Assembly (NCBI GenBank): GCA_951640195.1
Contig: OX621166.1
Span: 2,038,501 to 2,102,500, forward strand
Direction: 5' to 3'
Length of the DNA stretch: 64,000 nt
Source: Porpolomopsis calyptriformis
Lineage: Eukaryota > Basidiomycota > Agaricomycetes > Agaricales > Hygrophoraceae
Part shown: positions 45,186 through 57,629 of the stretch, one piece after another
Layout: the number at the start of each line of letters is the position of its first letter
How positions within the stretch are numbered: position 1 is the first letter of the stretch
Made by a program: the position numbers and the translations under genes
Notes under the pieces: model-generated
Told to the model about the DNA's origin: nothing
Seen by the model: only the letters and a program-made list of their open reading frames with translations
The model's database searches: none

Positions 45186-46472
45186 CTATTTGTCGGGGTC
45201 GGTCTCGGCGGGTGGCCGCTGGGGGATTTTGGATTCGACGATGTTGAAGACCTCGATTGCGCGCTGAAGCACAAGTGAACTGGCATACTTTCCCAGAAGA
45301 GTAGACGTGGACGCACCTTCCACGTCGCCATATCAAACTCCATCACGATTTGTCGCCTTTTCAAACCGTCCGTGTACTCTGCATCGGTTGGTGGTCCACA
45401 GCTGTCTGTGAGGTTATTGTTCATCAGCAATAGTCTAGCCAAGACCTGTGGCGGGCGTACAGATCATGGGTTCTCCGTCATCCGTTTCCAGGGCCACTTT
45501 TCCATCTCGGATGAGAAACGAAAGGTAGAAAATATTTTCGACTGATTGAGCGAAATCGTTTGGGTTCACCACAAAACGAAACAGGTTGATCCTGCCTTCC
45601 TCTTGTAGGAGTCTCTCCACCTAGCTTTGTTCAGTTCGACTGATCGACGACAAGAGGAATAAAGCGACATACCGTGGCCACATTCTTTGTGGTTTCATTT
45701 TGTGAACGAGCGATATCCTCTTCTTTCAATTCCTGGGGCCTCCTTTCCTCGTCTTTGTTCTTCTCCAGTTTTGAACGCTTCCCGACGTTCGTTCTTTTCT
45801 TCTTTTGCTCAATGGAAAGAGGTCCCAGCCTTTGTACTCGTCATACACACATCTCCCGGCGGAAGATTGTACTTACATAAAATCCAGCGCAGGAACTCTC
45901 CGACTCTTTGCAAGAGCTTTTCGTCCAATCTTCTCCCACTCAAGAGGAACCTCACCATCCTCAGCAAATTCCGCGTCAACGTCCCCCGATAGGGAGCCTT
46001 CCACGATCCTTCGGCCACCCATATAAGTCACGAGTTTTGATATAAATACGTCAATATCGAAGGCGCCTCCGCCCGATTTCATAGCACGGGCTTTTTGGGC
46101 CCCCATCGTGGATGCCATGACGAGGAACGCAGAGTCAAGCGTTGCTTCCTGAGGTCCCTTGACTAAATCAAGTTTAGGTACTGACATGTGGGTTGTATAT
46201 AAGAAGCGCACCCTTGTCGAATAGAGAATCGGCATGGTGGACTTTATCCACAAGTTGTTCCGCAGTGTAGTCGTGAGGATTGGCCTGCTTTTCTATGAGC
46301 AAATCATTAGAGATTGTGAACTTCGGTCGTTTCAAGAATATCTACCTTCTGTGTCTTTCTGAAGAGTACGATACTCCTTTCGAACCCTGCGTTTCTCTTC
46401 TGGATCCTGGTCGGGGTCATACGCGAGTTGCTTCGGTGGTACAGATGGCATTTCCACGTCGGAGGTGGGCAT
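45186..46472 (-). CDS. NSE4: Nse4, kleisin of the SMC5-SMC6 complex
   Basis: Several minus-strand exons join into one protein of roughly 330 residues. The N-terminus has DPDQDPEEKRRVRKEYRTLQ. After an intron come QANPHDYTAEQLVDKVHHAD and FDKVKGPQEATLDSAFLVMA, where the acceptor TTTAG keeps the frame. The middle holds FDIDVFISKLVTYMGG, LEWEKIGRKALAKS and RVPALDFM. The C-terminal winged-helix part reads INLFRFVVNPNDFAQSVENI, FYLSFLIRDGKVAL, CGPPTDAEYTDGLKRRQIVM and EFDMATWKRAIEVF. Nse4 bridges the heads of Smc5 and Smc6 in DNA repair and replication-fork maintenance. It diverges from the F-box gene, with 105 bases between start codons. Confidence 0.9.
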
Positions 46473-46577
46473 GGTCGTCGCGTTATTATTGATTATTTGG
46501 TGCAGCTTTGTAATCACCTCCGATCGCACTTAACCGACAACGGTAACGAACCTTGGCACACGTCCTCACACTCTCGG

Positions 46578-47739
46578 ATGTCTCGTCTCCCCGTTGAATT
46601 ATACAGGATCATCATCGATCATCTCGGGGCGTGCAAGGACAGGGCTACCTTGCTTGCTTGCAGCCTGACTTGCAAAGCATTTCTACACGCCTGCAGATAT
46701 TACCTTTTTCACGACCTTTCCCTGGCTAGCAGGATTCAAGCCAACCTCTTTCTAAATTCGCCGACCAGTCCTTGCCGTTATGTTCGCCAGTTGATCATTT
46801 GTGGGAAGCGAGATCATCACACCGATGAACCTCACTGGCTGAGCGACGTGTTGCCTCTCATGGTCACACGTCTACTAGATGTCACAATCCTAAAGCTTAG
46901 CGTGATCAACTGGGGAGTCCTTGATGATGCTGCACGTTCCGCCATGTTATCTGGCTTCCGTAAAGTCGAACGGCTGGAAATGGGATCATTCCAATTCGAC
47001 ACTTCATCACAAATGGATGAACTTATTGCCTCATTCCCATCCTTGGTGGATCTTGTGTGTCACCGTGCCAGGTGCAGAATTCGCGAAGTAGCCGTGATTC
47101 CCTTACCTTCCAATCTCAAATCCGTCACCCTGGCTTGTTGGCAGTCAGGTTTTTTCAATCGGCTATTGCGCCTTCAGCCACATCCTGATTTGCACACCAT
47201 CACAATTCAACAAATGTGGCTGTTCTCTGCACAATCCGCGGGTAACCTACTCAAGACGATAGGTCCGCGTCTTAAACATCTCGACTTGAGGGGTCTTCCA
47301 TATGCGGTCCCGCGACCTGTACAAGGTTATCACATTTCCCAGCCTTTTACTGTATCGACCAGCTTGCTGAATGATATCCACAGCCATGCCCGAACACCAC
47401 ATTGACCTTACTCACAACACAAATCTCCGTTCTATCAGCATCGACCTGAGGCTGATCAACTCGAGCTCCCTGGGTACGGTGTTTGCATTTTGGTCTCAGA
47501 TCACCTCGTGCCATATCATGGACCAAGTAGCATTGGCATTCCGCCTGGATGCTTTGTCCAAGCTGGATGAAGTCGACTGGCCTCGGATAGATGATTACTT
47601 TGCTCAACGGCAGTGGGCCAAGCTTCGTAGGCTCGTAATTAGATTGCAGGGCATGGTCGGACCAGAAGCTAGTGCAATCATAAACACTCGTTTGCCTTTA
47701 CTTAAAAGTCGTGGTGTTTTGAAGGTCGAAATGTCTTGA
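46578..47739 (+). CDS. F-box protein, leucine-rich-repeat-like C-terminus
   Basis: Two exons (46578-47325 and 47384-47739) encode about 367 residues. The F-box is at the start: SRLPVELYRIIIDHLGACKD, then LLACSLTCKAFLHACRYYLF. The rest has irregular Leu-rich segments (LLDVTILKLSVINWGVLDD; LKHLDLRGL; LRSISIDLRLI) as in the many mushroom F-box/LRR-like proteins. Its substrate cannot be guessed. The intron (58 nt, branch-like CTGAATG) puts QAMPEHHIDLTHNTN in frame; without it the protein stops at 47405. Confidence 0.72.
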
Positions 47740-48667
47740 ATGTGTGGGGCTTGTGGTTGGCATCATTTGGGTCCAGAAATAATGCCCAGAAAATTTCTGC
47801 GTTCATTCTTTAGTATATATTACCAGTAACAGACCCTCATTTCTTCCTCGTTGGCTATGAAATAACTCTTCCTAGGATGGTCCGAGTCCTGTGCCTCATT
47901 CGAAACCATGGCAGATCAAGGAGCATTGGGGAAGTGAGCGAGGAATATAATTTCCAAACGACAGATTAAATGTCATTTGAAAATTCAATTACTGCCCCGA
48001 TCCATGATTGCAAACCATAAGGTATTCAACCAATCAACTATGGTTTGGAAATTGCTGATGGGAAAACCGCTTTCCGCAAGTTATTGAAATCGGCGCGTTT
48101 GACATTGCGGACGCCTTTGAGGATGTGTCAAAAGTGACCAGTGTATTCGAATAAGAACCAACAAACAGAAGTGGAAGTATGTTGAAGCCGGGCAAGGGTG
48201 CCCTCTGGGCTAACAAGCACCACAGCGCAAGCATTTACGGGCAGGCTTGGTCTTGACTCCAACGCTCCCAGATGTCTGGGCCATCCAGCATACGCGATCG
48301 ACCAAACTCGTTGGACTCGTCAATCGTACTGTACCTAGTTGTCTTGGCCTTAACTTGTCCTCATCATAGCCGCCATCCAAGACAGTAATTAGCGATAGAT
48401 GGTCGTTTTTCGGTTAAAGATTGTGGTCGTATGGTGGCGCAATATACTTGTGATCATGACGATCCATCCTGCCGATAATGACTTGGATGTAATGGTCAAC
48501 TTGCATCTTACTTCACACCTTCAGATACATTCGAGCAGGCTTACTCGTGAACGACATGATCGATGCTTGGATGTCTCGGCCGATTGAAGGACTGCCAGAG
48601 AGGAGCTTTAAATACCGAACGTATCATCTTTGAGATCTTTGCGTGTGAAATCCTTCTCATTATACAA
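47740..48667. other. Intergenic between convergent genes
   Basis: About 930 bases between the F-box stop and the ARPC4 stop. Only short frames without recognisable motifs were seen. Confidence 0.35.
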
Positions 48668-49495
48668 TTACGAATTAAACTGAGAGAACCTTGTCAGTCG
48701 CAAGAAGAGCGTGCGTAGGCAGATGGAAAGTCTTACAGCAGTAAGGTAGGACTCCGCGACAATTCGCGCTCGGGCGTTGAGGCTGAGTTTCATCTCACTA
48801 ATCTCCCTATCTACCTCCTCCATGAACCTGATAACTCCTTATAAGCAAGGTAATGCCGTGAGAATTATAAATACGCAACTGGATGATAAAATCAACAATC
48901 TTGTGTTTCAACATAGTTTCGGCATGAACGTTGGTGATGAGAAAAGATATATCGTATCCCTGTAAAAAATGAATAAACTTGAACTCTAGGTACACGCGTA
49001 CGACTTACTTGCACTGGTTTTCGCCGTAGCACAATAAAACTTTCTGCTCGCTGCATCATGAACCGTGTAAATTTATGACAAAGAAGCCGCTCTATCTCGT
49101 CAGCTTGCTTGATCTTAATACTCAGCCGTATCGAGTTGATCGAAGGTTCGATAAAGACACGTTCATTTTCATTCCGGGAGATCGTGAGTGGATTGAGAAG
49201 CACTTCCTTGGAGCCCCTGGGAAAGAGTTCATACAAAGTTCCGCACACGTAGGCAATGAATTGCATACGCTGCTTCTACTTCCGGCTTATTGTGGCGTTC
49301 TACGACCTAAGCGTTGCGTGAATTGAGATTATTTGTGTAAAGTACTTCCTCTCACCTGCGATGAGAAGTTCTCCAAAGTAAGGGCCGCTGTCAGGGTTGA
49401 TCTGACTGCCGCAAGGTATGGCCGTAAGACGTTAGACTATATTTTCGTTGCATTCGAGATTAAAGCGCATGTCAAAGATCAGGAATGCTCACCAT
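48668..49495 (-). CDS. ARPC4: Arp2/3 complex subunit 4 (ARPC4)
   Basis: No long frame exists; seven short exons rebuild a complete 170-residue ARPC4, close to the normal 168. They are 49495-49493 (ATG only), 49436-49356, 49306-49269, 49216-49009, 48959-48880, 48827-48737 and 48679-48668. The product reads [113 protein letters not shown] and [18 protein letters not shown]4 is a core subunit of the actin-branching Arp2/3 complex. The last few residues depend on which of two nearby acceptors is used. It diverges from the FKBP gene. Confidence 0.92.
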
Positions 49496-49598
49496 ATGAG
49501 ATCGGGATGGACTGCGATTTTGAGCGGAGTTTGTATTCGATCCGCTGCTTTTTTTTTCACGCTCAGCCAAAAAAAATATATTTTCATCACGACTGAAA

Positions 49599-51204
49599 AT
49601 GACTATCGCAGTTGCCCTCTGGTACGTATGTGAGAACTAACGCGTCTTTTCACACTCTCATCGAGATTCAGGAGCCTGTGTGTCCCCCCTGGCAAGCCAG
49701 TGCTTTTCGAACCCGAAAGTGACCTCAGGATAACAAATGTTGCACTGGGAGAAAAGCTGGCTGACCCATCGTCGAGAACAAGTGTCAAACTCACGTATAA
49801 TACACCCATTAAACTAACCAACGGTGATGACAATGACGACGACGACGATAAGAGTCCATTCACCACTACCATATTGTGTTCCCTCACTCCTGGAAAAGTG
49901 CGTAGTTTATATTCTTTTTAGTTAGCGTACGAGCTAATGACCATCTCGACGACCGGAAGATCGAACAGGCCACGATAGACCTTATCATCGAAGAAAATGA
50001 AGAACTCCGTTTTGAAGTCGTGGGTAAAAAGTGAGTGATAGTCACGCATGAACATTCATCTAAGATACTTAACTATGATCTTTATAGTACCGTCTATCTG
50101 ACTGGAAACTATATTGGTAGGCTTTCGGGGAGGGTCTTTTGGTCCTAACAGAACCCTAAACGCTTCTCTTTTCAGATCAAGTGCCTCCGCCAATGCCTTT
50201 CGACGATGAATCGGACGAAGATGAGGATGAAGAAGCCTATGATCTCAGGGAAGTTAGCTCTGACGTCGAGGTAGACGCCGATGAATTCGGAAGTGATGCA
50301 GAGTAATCACTTTACCAATGTCTTCGATGCTCCCAACTGACTGCTCAATTGTACAGTCGCTTTGAAGAAGTGACAGATGTTAAGGAAAAGATGGATTCCC
50401 TTAAGCGTCCCCGTGATTCTGATGCCATGGAGGTGGAGGGCGACGACAAGAAGCTCTCCAAGGCTGAGAAGAAACGGCTCAAGAAAAAGCTCAAGGCTGA
50501 GGGGGGACAGGCAGTTGCTCCGGATATCCAAAAGAAGGCAAACGAGGAAGGAACGAAAGACAAGAAGAAGGAGAAGCATAAAGATGATAAGGATGCAAAA
50601 GACACTGTCAAAACAGCCGAAAAGAAGGAGAAGCATAAGGACGGCAAGGGTGGGAAGGACACTCTCAAAGCAGGCGAAAAGAAAGATGGACCAGCGAAAG
50701 ATAAGGAAATTACCGGCGGCATAAAAATCAAGGACGTGGAGGTTGGCGCGGGTCCCCAGGCTAAGAAAGGTAACACGGTCTCTATGCGGTATGTCGGAAA
50801 ATTGCAGGACGGCAAGGTGTTCGACAAAAATGTCAAAGGTAGCCCTGTAAGTGAACTTTAGTGCCCTTCTGATCGGCCAAACAAATTATGACTTTCCCAA
50901 ATTAGTTTACCTTCCACCTGGGCCGTGGTGAAGTCATCAAGGGTGCGTCACTATTATCGATGTTCCACAATTCTCTGATTCATGTCTGCTATTTTGATCA
51001 GGATGGGATGAGGGTATAGTCGGAATGCAAGTCGGGGGGAAGCGGATCCTTACTATACCGCCGAATATGGGGTATGGCGGCAAGCATACGTCTGATATCC
51101 CTGCCAACTCCACCCTTATTTTCGGTACTGTCCTTTTTCTTACATACCTTAAGCTTGGCCATTAATGCGTTACAACAGAATGCAAGTTGCTTGAGATCAA
51201 GTAA
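49599..51204 (+). CDS. FPR4: Nucleolar FKBP-type peptidyl-prolyl isomerase (Fpr3/Fpr4 family)
   Basis: About eight exons. The N-terminal nucleoplasmin-like domain begins [18 protein letters not shown], then [17 protein letters not shown] and [10 protein letters not shown], and carries two acidic runs ([22 protein letters not shown]). A Lys-rich linker has a near-repeat of EKHKD(D/G)K. The C-terminal FKBP domain reads [56 protein letters not shown] and [17 protein letters not shown]. The pocket residues Tyr, Phe, Trp (GWDEG) and Tyr (GYGGK) are present. Fpr3/4 proteins act as histone chaperones and prolyl isomerases in nucleolus and chromatin. The two yeast paralogues cannot be told apart here. 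Confidence 0.9.
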
Positions 51205-54200
51205 TCGGTGGATGTGTGGGACCGACCGTTGTGGTGTTCGAAATAAGAGAATCAAAAGTACAGGGTATTCATTACCATCACGCTAAAAAATATTGTCGTT
51301 AGCTTCGCTTCAAGGACGTCTGCGAATTCTGTCTTTACGGTACAGTGATTAAAAAGCTGATACTTGCAAGTTGGATCACATCCTTTATTCTTAAGCGAGC
51401 AGAGTGATTACTAGGTGAGTGTGCGATACACTGCTTCGTTTGCTGGGAGGCTTGATGATCGCTCTTGCAACATCGAGCACGAGAATTTCAAGGGATCGAT
51501 CAACGCCCCATATGTGGACAGTGCACTGAGTTGTGTCCTCTTACCCGAGTTCCTCGTATATAAGGCTTTCCCGCACACAATCACCTTAATGAAGTGCAAC
51601 TGTCGAAACTCCACAAAAGGTTTCCACGAACAATCTACAAGGAGGATTTCGACGCGGAAAGTGACTAGTCTGAGTTCTCCTTTGGCCACCAATTTTTTAC
51701 AGACTGTCGGCAGTCCGGCATGCCGTAGGAGAAATTTAGCGACTGACTGAATGGTCGATCACTGCGGAGAAATCAATTATCCCTCGAACAAAGCAACCGA
51801 CCAGAGAATTTCAGGGGGGTGTGACTCACGGGACAACTCCTGTCGGGAAAGACCGTGTGTGAATTGCTGGTGGAGCTAGAAATTCTGAACTTTGTCTTGT
51901 ATAAAGCGAGTGCCAGGATGACTTATCTGGATCAAATCCGTTCAAGGTACAGTAGATAAATGGACAATCCTAGCCAGGAAACGATGCATTGTGAGGGATG
52001 CGCGTAGACCCAGAATAAGAACCACCAAGACACGAGGATCAGGTCCAGGCCATAGTATGTTCCATGGCATTTCTGCGATTGAATTCACAGGCTGTTGATC
52101 AGGAAGGCGGTCAGAAAATTGAATGAGCTGGAGGGTGCCGTGCCAGTTGCTGGGTTGATAGTACGGAGAGTAAATAAATAACCGTAGACATCAACCTACC
52201 CAGGCAAATGTGTTCCCCCTCTGCCCCACGTCGTTCTATTGCAAGGAAGACGGCACTGCGATCACGTTGAAATTTGGTAGCGTCACGAGAAACCAAGTGG
52301 AAATATTAGTGAGCCTGTGTGCAGCGTTTGGACTTCACGGGAGTGGATTCGGTGCGAAAGACGCGAGATTGTGGCAAAGCGTGCGTACACGAGTGTAGGC
52401 TCGCTAGCTATTGCACGCAGATCGCTCCCCAAATTCATGGTCGAGGTCCCAGCTGTTGTGCCTTGCACGCCAATCTCGAGGGATTCATTGGATTGTTTTA
52501 CATAACAGGCCCTTCAGCTCCGCGTCTAAACGGGGTTCGTTTTGCTCATAACAGACTTGTACCGATATGTGTTGTCTCCAATTTTCGGAGCAAAAGATTG
52601 ATCCAGATAATCTGCGACCGGTGAGAGAATCTTGGCTCCGAAATGAAATGAAAAACTCACATGTTCTGAGGTATTTGGCATCTTAGCTACTTAAAGCCGC
52701 CGTCTCCCAGCTAGCGGATCACTGACCAACCTTACCCCCCACCAGTGAAGGGATTCGGGAAATTCAAGTAACAAATATTACACACCGCGTTTCTTCAAGT
52801 CTGGTTAACTCTCTGTGACGCTTGCCCAGGGCTTCATCAAATATCCCTTCCCTGTCCTTCAATGCTCCGGTGAGTGGTATTAATGTAGGCAATTGTTTTA
52901 AACCAGCAGAAACGTCCCCTGGGGCACGGGCGTGAAATCATGCTGCACTGGGGCAATATACGCTCTGATGTCCTGATTTATTTTTCGTTCTGCGTGGCAA
53001 TCATTCGCTCCACACCGGTCTAACTTCCTTCTGTCCCATATGTACTTCAACATATGCCTTGTATGAAAGGTTCTTGTGAGAGTACATACCATGGGAATGG
53101 AAGAGGCTAGACCGAGGTGCAGTAGATGTTGTCATTACGCGGAACAAATTCCCGACTCACATCTTGAATGCCCTGTTCACTTAACAAGCCTGCTGGCCAT
53201 GTTGGTATCGGGGCTGTTGTGATCAGCGTGATCTCACGACGTTTGCTGGTGCTGCAATAGCAAGTTCACCACAGATATCGTCGCGGCCTCCAAGGCTCCT
53301 ACGGTTCTATTGACGCGCCTCCGATCGCTCTACCGCTGATTGGATACAGCCTTACGACGATCGGCGACGCGATCACCGTGGGGAGGATGCGCCGGATCCA
53401 ACATGGGTGACTTGAATCACCAAGTTGGATATGTCCTGAGTACCGCAGATTGTCGCTGAGTCTCATCGAATGCTAATATCTTGGAATGACGCATTAGGTT
53501 GTTCAGGACACAGTCGAGGGATAAACGCCAGAGAGACGGCAGGTTGGTTTTGTCTGGGCCTGAACTTGAAGTTCCACAATTCCGCCACCGGCACCCATTT
53601 CTTCTGCCAAGCTTTTTTGTCGTGTTGCAATGTTCTTGAACTGCTGTCTGACTGCACCGTGAATCCAACCCGTTTCGCATGACCGCCTAGGTTGAGAAGG
53701 AAATGCACAGTATCGGAGTGCAGTGTGAGCATCATCCGATCATCTGGGAAGACAAAACGCCAGTCACCAGAGATGCAATATAGCATCTGACCCTAGCGAA
53801 CGCGGATTTTTACCTCAAAGCTGAGTCGTTGTCATTCAGGTTGTAAATCTTTTCCGATAGGCTCGTGGTTTAAACCAACAAAATGCTTTATTAATGCCCA
53901 CGAACGAGTGGATATTCCAGGCTAGATCTGGCACTCGCTCTCTACGCTGTATTATCGGATATGTGAGTAATCTAGCCAAAAAAACCTCTCATAGAGAACT
54001 CATCCAAAACACTCCATAGCGGTCAACGCTCAACAATTTCGTTCGCCGCATGCTACCGTGGCTGAAATGGTTGACAATCCTGCTCGGATGTCGCCACAGA
54101 GCATGCCCAGCAGTCATCCTTCTTGTCGATCGCGGAATACCAAACTCCGCGAATTTGATGATCGCGGAGCAGAAACGTTTCCTCAAGGACATGGCGGTTG

Positions 54201-57200
54201 GTTTGCCATTTCGGATGTATCAAGAAAGACATATTGACTACCCGATACTCATATCTGATGCCTCATGCACTTACCTGAATGGCCGTCGAAGAATTCGAAC
54301 GCCACGAACTTCATTTAGGCTCAGCCATTCCCAGAAGAGCGGCGGTCTCTCGCAGGGTGCCCGGAAGCGGACAAGCGAAATCCACCGGATTCAGAACGTG
54401 AGTCCACCGCGTCGAAGTCTCCTTGGCATTCACTATCTTGTCAGTGATGATCATGTCTATTGCTTGAATGTCGGGTACGTAAAATTTCGCTAAAGAAAAT
54501 GTTCTGTTGAATGTCAGGTGGACGATCGTTTCGAAGACGAGAGTTGCTGGGGTGTTTGGAGTGTGGTCCTTTCATCGCCATCATCTGGTGCTCAGCCACG
54601 CCGAGAATAGCCACCGCATTCACCCGTGCAAGTCCTAGATCTAGGTCGACTCTAAAGAAGTCCCTCATCTCGTTTTCAAAAGCTAGCTAGCAAATTAGCA
54701 AGGGATCGATACGAGTAAATCCCGCACTTCTCCCCTTTTACACACGCAAACTCTAGGTGATCATCGATTATATGCAGTTGGTTAGAAGAAAACTTTAATT
54801 CTGCTTCCTGAAGTGTGTGCGATTGCCTTGCTCCGGATGAATGACAAATGTATTCTAAGATTTTGTAGTTCCTTTTATCCTACGGAAATTTTTGCATGTG
54901 TTCAGTAGGGCGTGCAGATTGAAACTATTTTCTCTGCAAGCAACACGTACAATCGACATCGCTAACCTTCTTAACGGAATTCCTGGTTTCAATTCCATTC
55001 CACGGCGGGAACCTTGTCATCAGGCGTGATGTTCGTTCTGGGAGGAATGGATATACCTTGCCGTTGCATTTCCACGTTATCTGTCAGGTAGCGTCCCGTA
55101 TAGCACCTTCGTTCGTAAGACCCTTCTCATTCAGCTTTATTATCCCCCTTCCATTCTGGACACGATCAGAAGGCAGATAATGGGGTTTACACCCTTTCCA
55201 TACTCTTTCGGATCTCTGTGCTGCATATGAATGCCTGTGGAGGCAAACATCAACGCGTGGTGTTGATTGGTGATAAAGGAAAGGGGTTTCAACTTCTCCT
55301 GGATTGTACACCACTCCGTGATCGAGGGTCAGATGCCAGACGAATCCAAGAAAGTGCCCTATCCGGTTGTGTAGAAGCGATCGTCCAAATTCGTGCAGCT
55401 CCGTTAGTGCATCGATTGGGGTGGCATAATAGCCCCGCGTTGGCAATTTCCCTCAAACCAGAGGCAATCTACTGATCGCTTCGTTGTACCAGTTTCGAAG
55501 CTCTGGGAACATCCCGCCTCGACACGGGCCTTCGGGACGAAAAAAGATTCTGAACATGAGGGCGATGTAAACAGGGTGCATGCGTCGAAAGCAAGGCAGG
55601 AATCACTGACCGGGAACTTGGGCGTTGATCACAATGAACCAATAAGTCGTTATCATATCAGGACAATGGAAGCTTGTACCTTCCCAATGATGAACTATAT
55701 GCTTGAATCCGGAAAGGGGCATATCGATGAGTATTTGCAATGCCTTGAGCTTGGAAAAGGAAATTTGGACGCTCACTTATCTCAGCTGCTGTTGGCTTTG
55801 TCCCAATAACGGAACATTCCCAGAACATAACTGGATTTCCTTCCATATTCACTTGTGAACGGATTCTTCGCGAAATCGATGCCTTCGCCACCGATGCGAT
55901 CCTATCACCAACCGTACACTCACCCTGCTACGCGCTACGTTCCGGCCCCGACAATTTACTCCTCGAGCGTGCCATTGAAGGGCCACACTCCAGAGCAACC
56001 GTCCTTCCATGACATGATGAAATGACACAAGGCCAAATCCTTTAATGATAAGCATTTGATCCTGAGTCATTTCAACATGCCACAGAAGGTATGTTTCTGA
56101 ATCCACACTAGCCATCCCAACCCGACATGTTTAGGACCATAGGGACACCAACAAAAGAGGTTTATGAAGATGTGAGTTGTCTAAAATCTCCAGCTCTAGT
56201 TTCTGCACTTGTGCATGTTGCACAAGGGCAGAGGGTCCATCATCAATGACACCATTTGCGGTGCTGGAGATGGTGGCACAACTTTGCACCAATGTTTCTT
56301 CAGCCTGTATGCTGAGCCAGATCCGAACCCCAGAACATTTGCGTGGCCGCAACCAAGTGGGGTTGTAAAAGATTCTGGGGTTCTTCGGCATGTGGTCCTT
56401 GGTTTTCCGTCAATGCGCCAATGGAATGGTAGAAAAGCATTCACCATCCCGGCAAACACAGAAGACGGCAACCGAGATTTCACACATGATAGACAAGATT
56501 GCTGGCAAGTACCTGCACTTAACATCGTGAGCTTGAGCGGTAAAGCTTAGGTGGTTCCGCACTCACGCATGCCAAGTTTTCAAGCACCTCCGGTTCTCGG
56601 CTGGAAGAATTCTCCAATTCACTCCGATAACAAGGTGTAACAGTTCACTGTAGGCCAGACCTCGCGTCCGATGATCTGCACCCGTCCGGCCCCAGAGAAA
56701 GGTCCTACGTATACAACCCGAATGCTCCATCACGTTTGACTGCAGCATCGATCGGTCCCTAACCATAGCCTGTTCGGTATAGCACCCAGTGATCAAACGA
56801 TATTACGCCGACATATGTGTGACCTTCCGACAATCGTTGGTTCCCAGTCGGGAGGTATTCCTGGCGTCCCAAATCAATGGATCTGGAGCAGGACCAGCAG
56901 TTTATGGGTGACATCGCCGGCATTCCGCAAGGTTTCAGGCCATCACATATGAAGAGAAGGACCAGAGGAAAGTCGGCATGCGAACGCTTATTTTACTCCC
57001 AGAAATCAACGAATCTGAAGAGAAAGTGTGTTCAGATGTGCCATCACGGACAAGTTGCATTTCATCCAGAATTAACGCCGACTTTTCTGTATCCGACAGT
57101 CGCCCCCAGCGATCAGGCTGCGCAATCGAACGAAGAAAATATCTCAGACTGTGGGAGGCGGAACAAACAATGTTTACGTATATGGGTCCTCCCCATCAAC

Positions 57201-57629
57201 TCCGTGTAACTTCTCCGTCTATTAATCCTATCCGTTGCAGTCTACGATTTGCGGGCATGAGGCAGAACTAAGCGCATTTTTCGAGATGAGGGTAGACTGG
57301 AACGTTCCGCTGGTACCAAAATCGCTTGACATACGCCAAAGACAAATGCAAGGAGATTTACTCGGCGAATGGAACAACCATCTACCTGAGCACGCGTAAA
57401 CAAGGCCTGCGAGAATCACTAAGGGCAAGTGAATGTGCCATCCATTCACTTCACGTAGCAAGTCTAAAGTTTGCGTTCGTGGTGGCGCAACATCTTACGC
57501 CAACATCTCCCACCAGGTCTGTACCGATCCGTATTCAATCCATTTTACATCTTAGTCGTACAGGCCGTAGAAATAAATGAGGCAAAGCTGAGACAGTTTC
57601 ACCAGGCGTTGATCATCCAAGACACCCAT
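51205..57629. other. Gene-poor 6.4 kb region
   Basis: No gene was recognised on either strand. The longest frames are short and do not join into a conserved protein: 147 codons at 54050 (+), 120 at 55084 (-), 113 at 56209 (+), 107 at 53463 (-). No long terminal repeats, inverted termini or transposase-like motifs were seen by eye. Genes elsewhere in the window are usually separated by 0.05-1.1 kb, so this is the longest blank. It could hold very decayed sequence, an intron-rich gene missed by reading, or non-coding RNA. Confidence 0.5.

Noticed and set aside
53463..53786. 107-codon minus-strand frame
   Set aside because: No conserved motif, no plausible exon partners and no recognisable start region; it is left inside the gene-poor interval.
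54050..54493. 147-codon plus-strand frame
   Set aside because: Longest frame of the empty region, but without domain signal or splice continuation.
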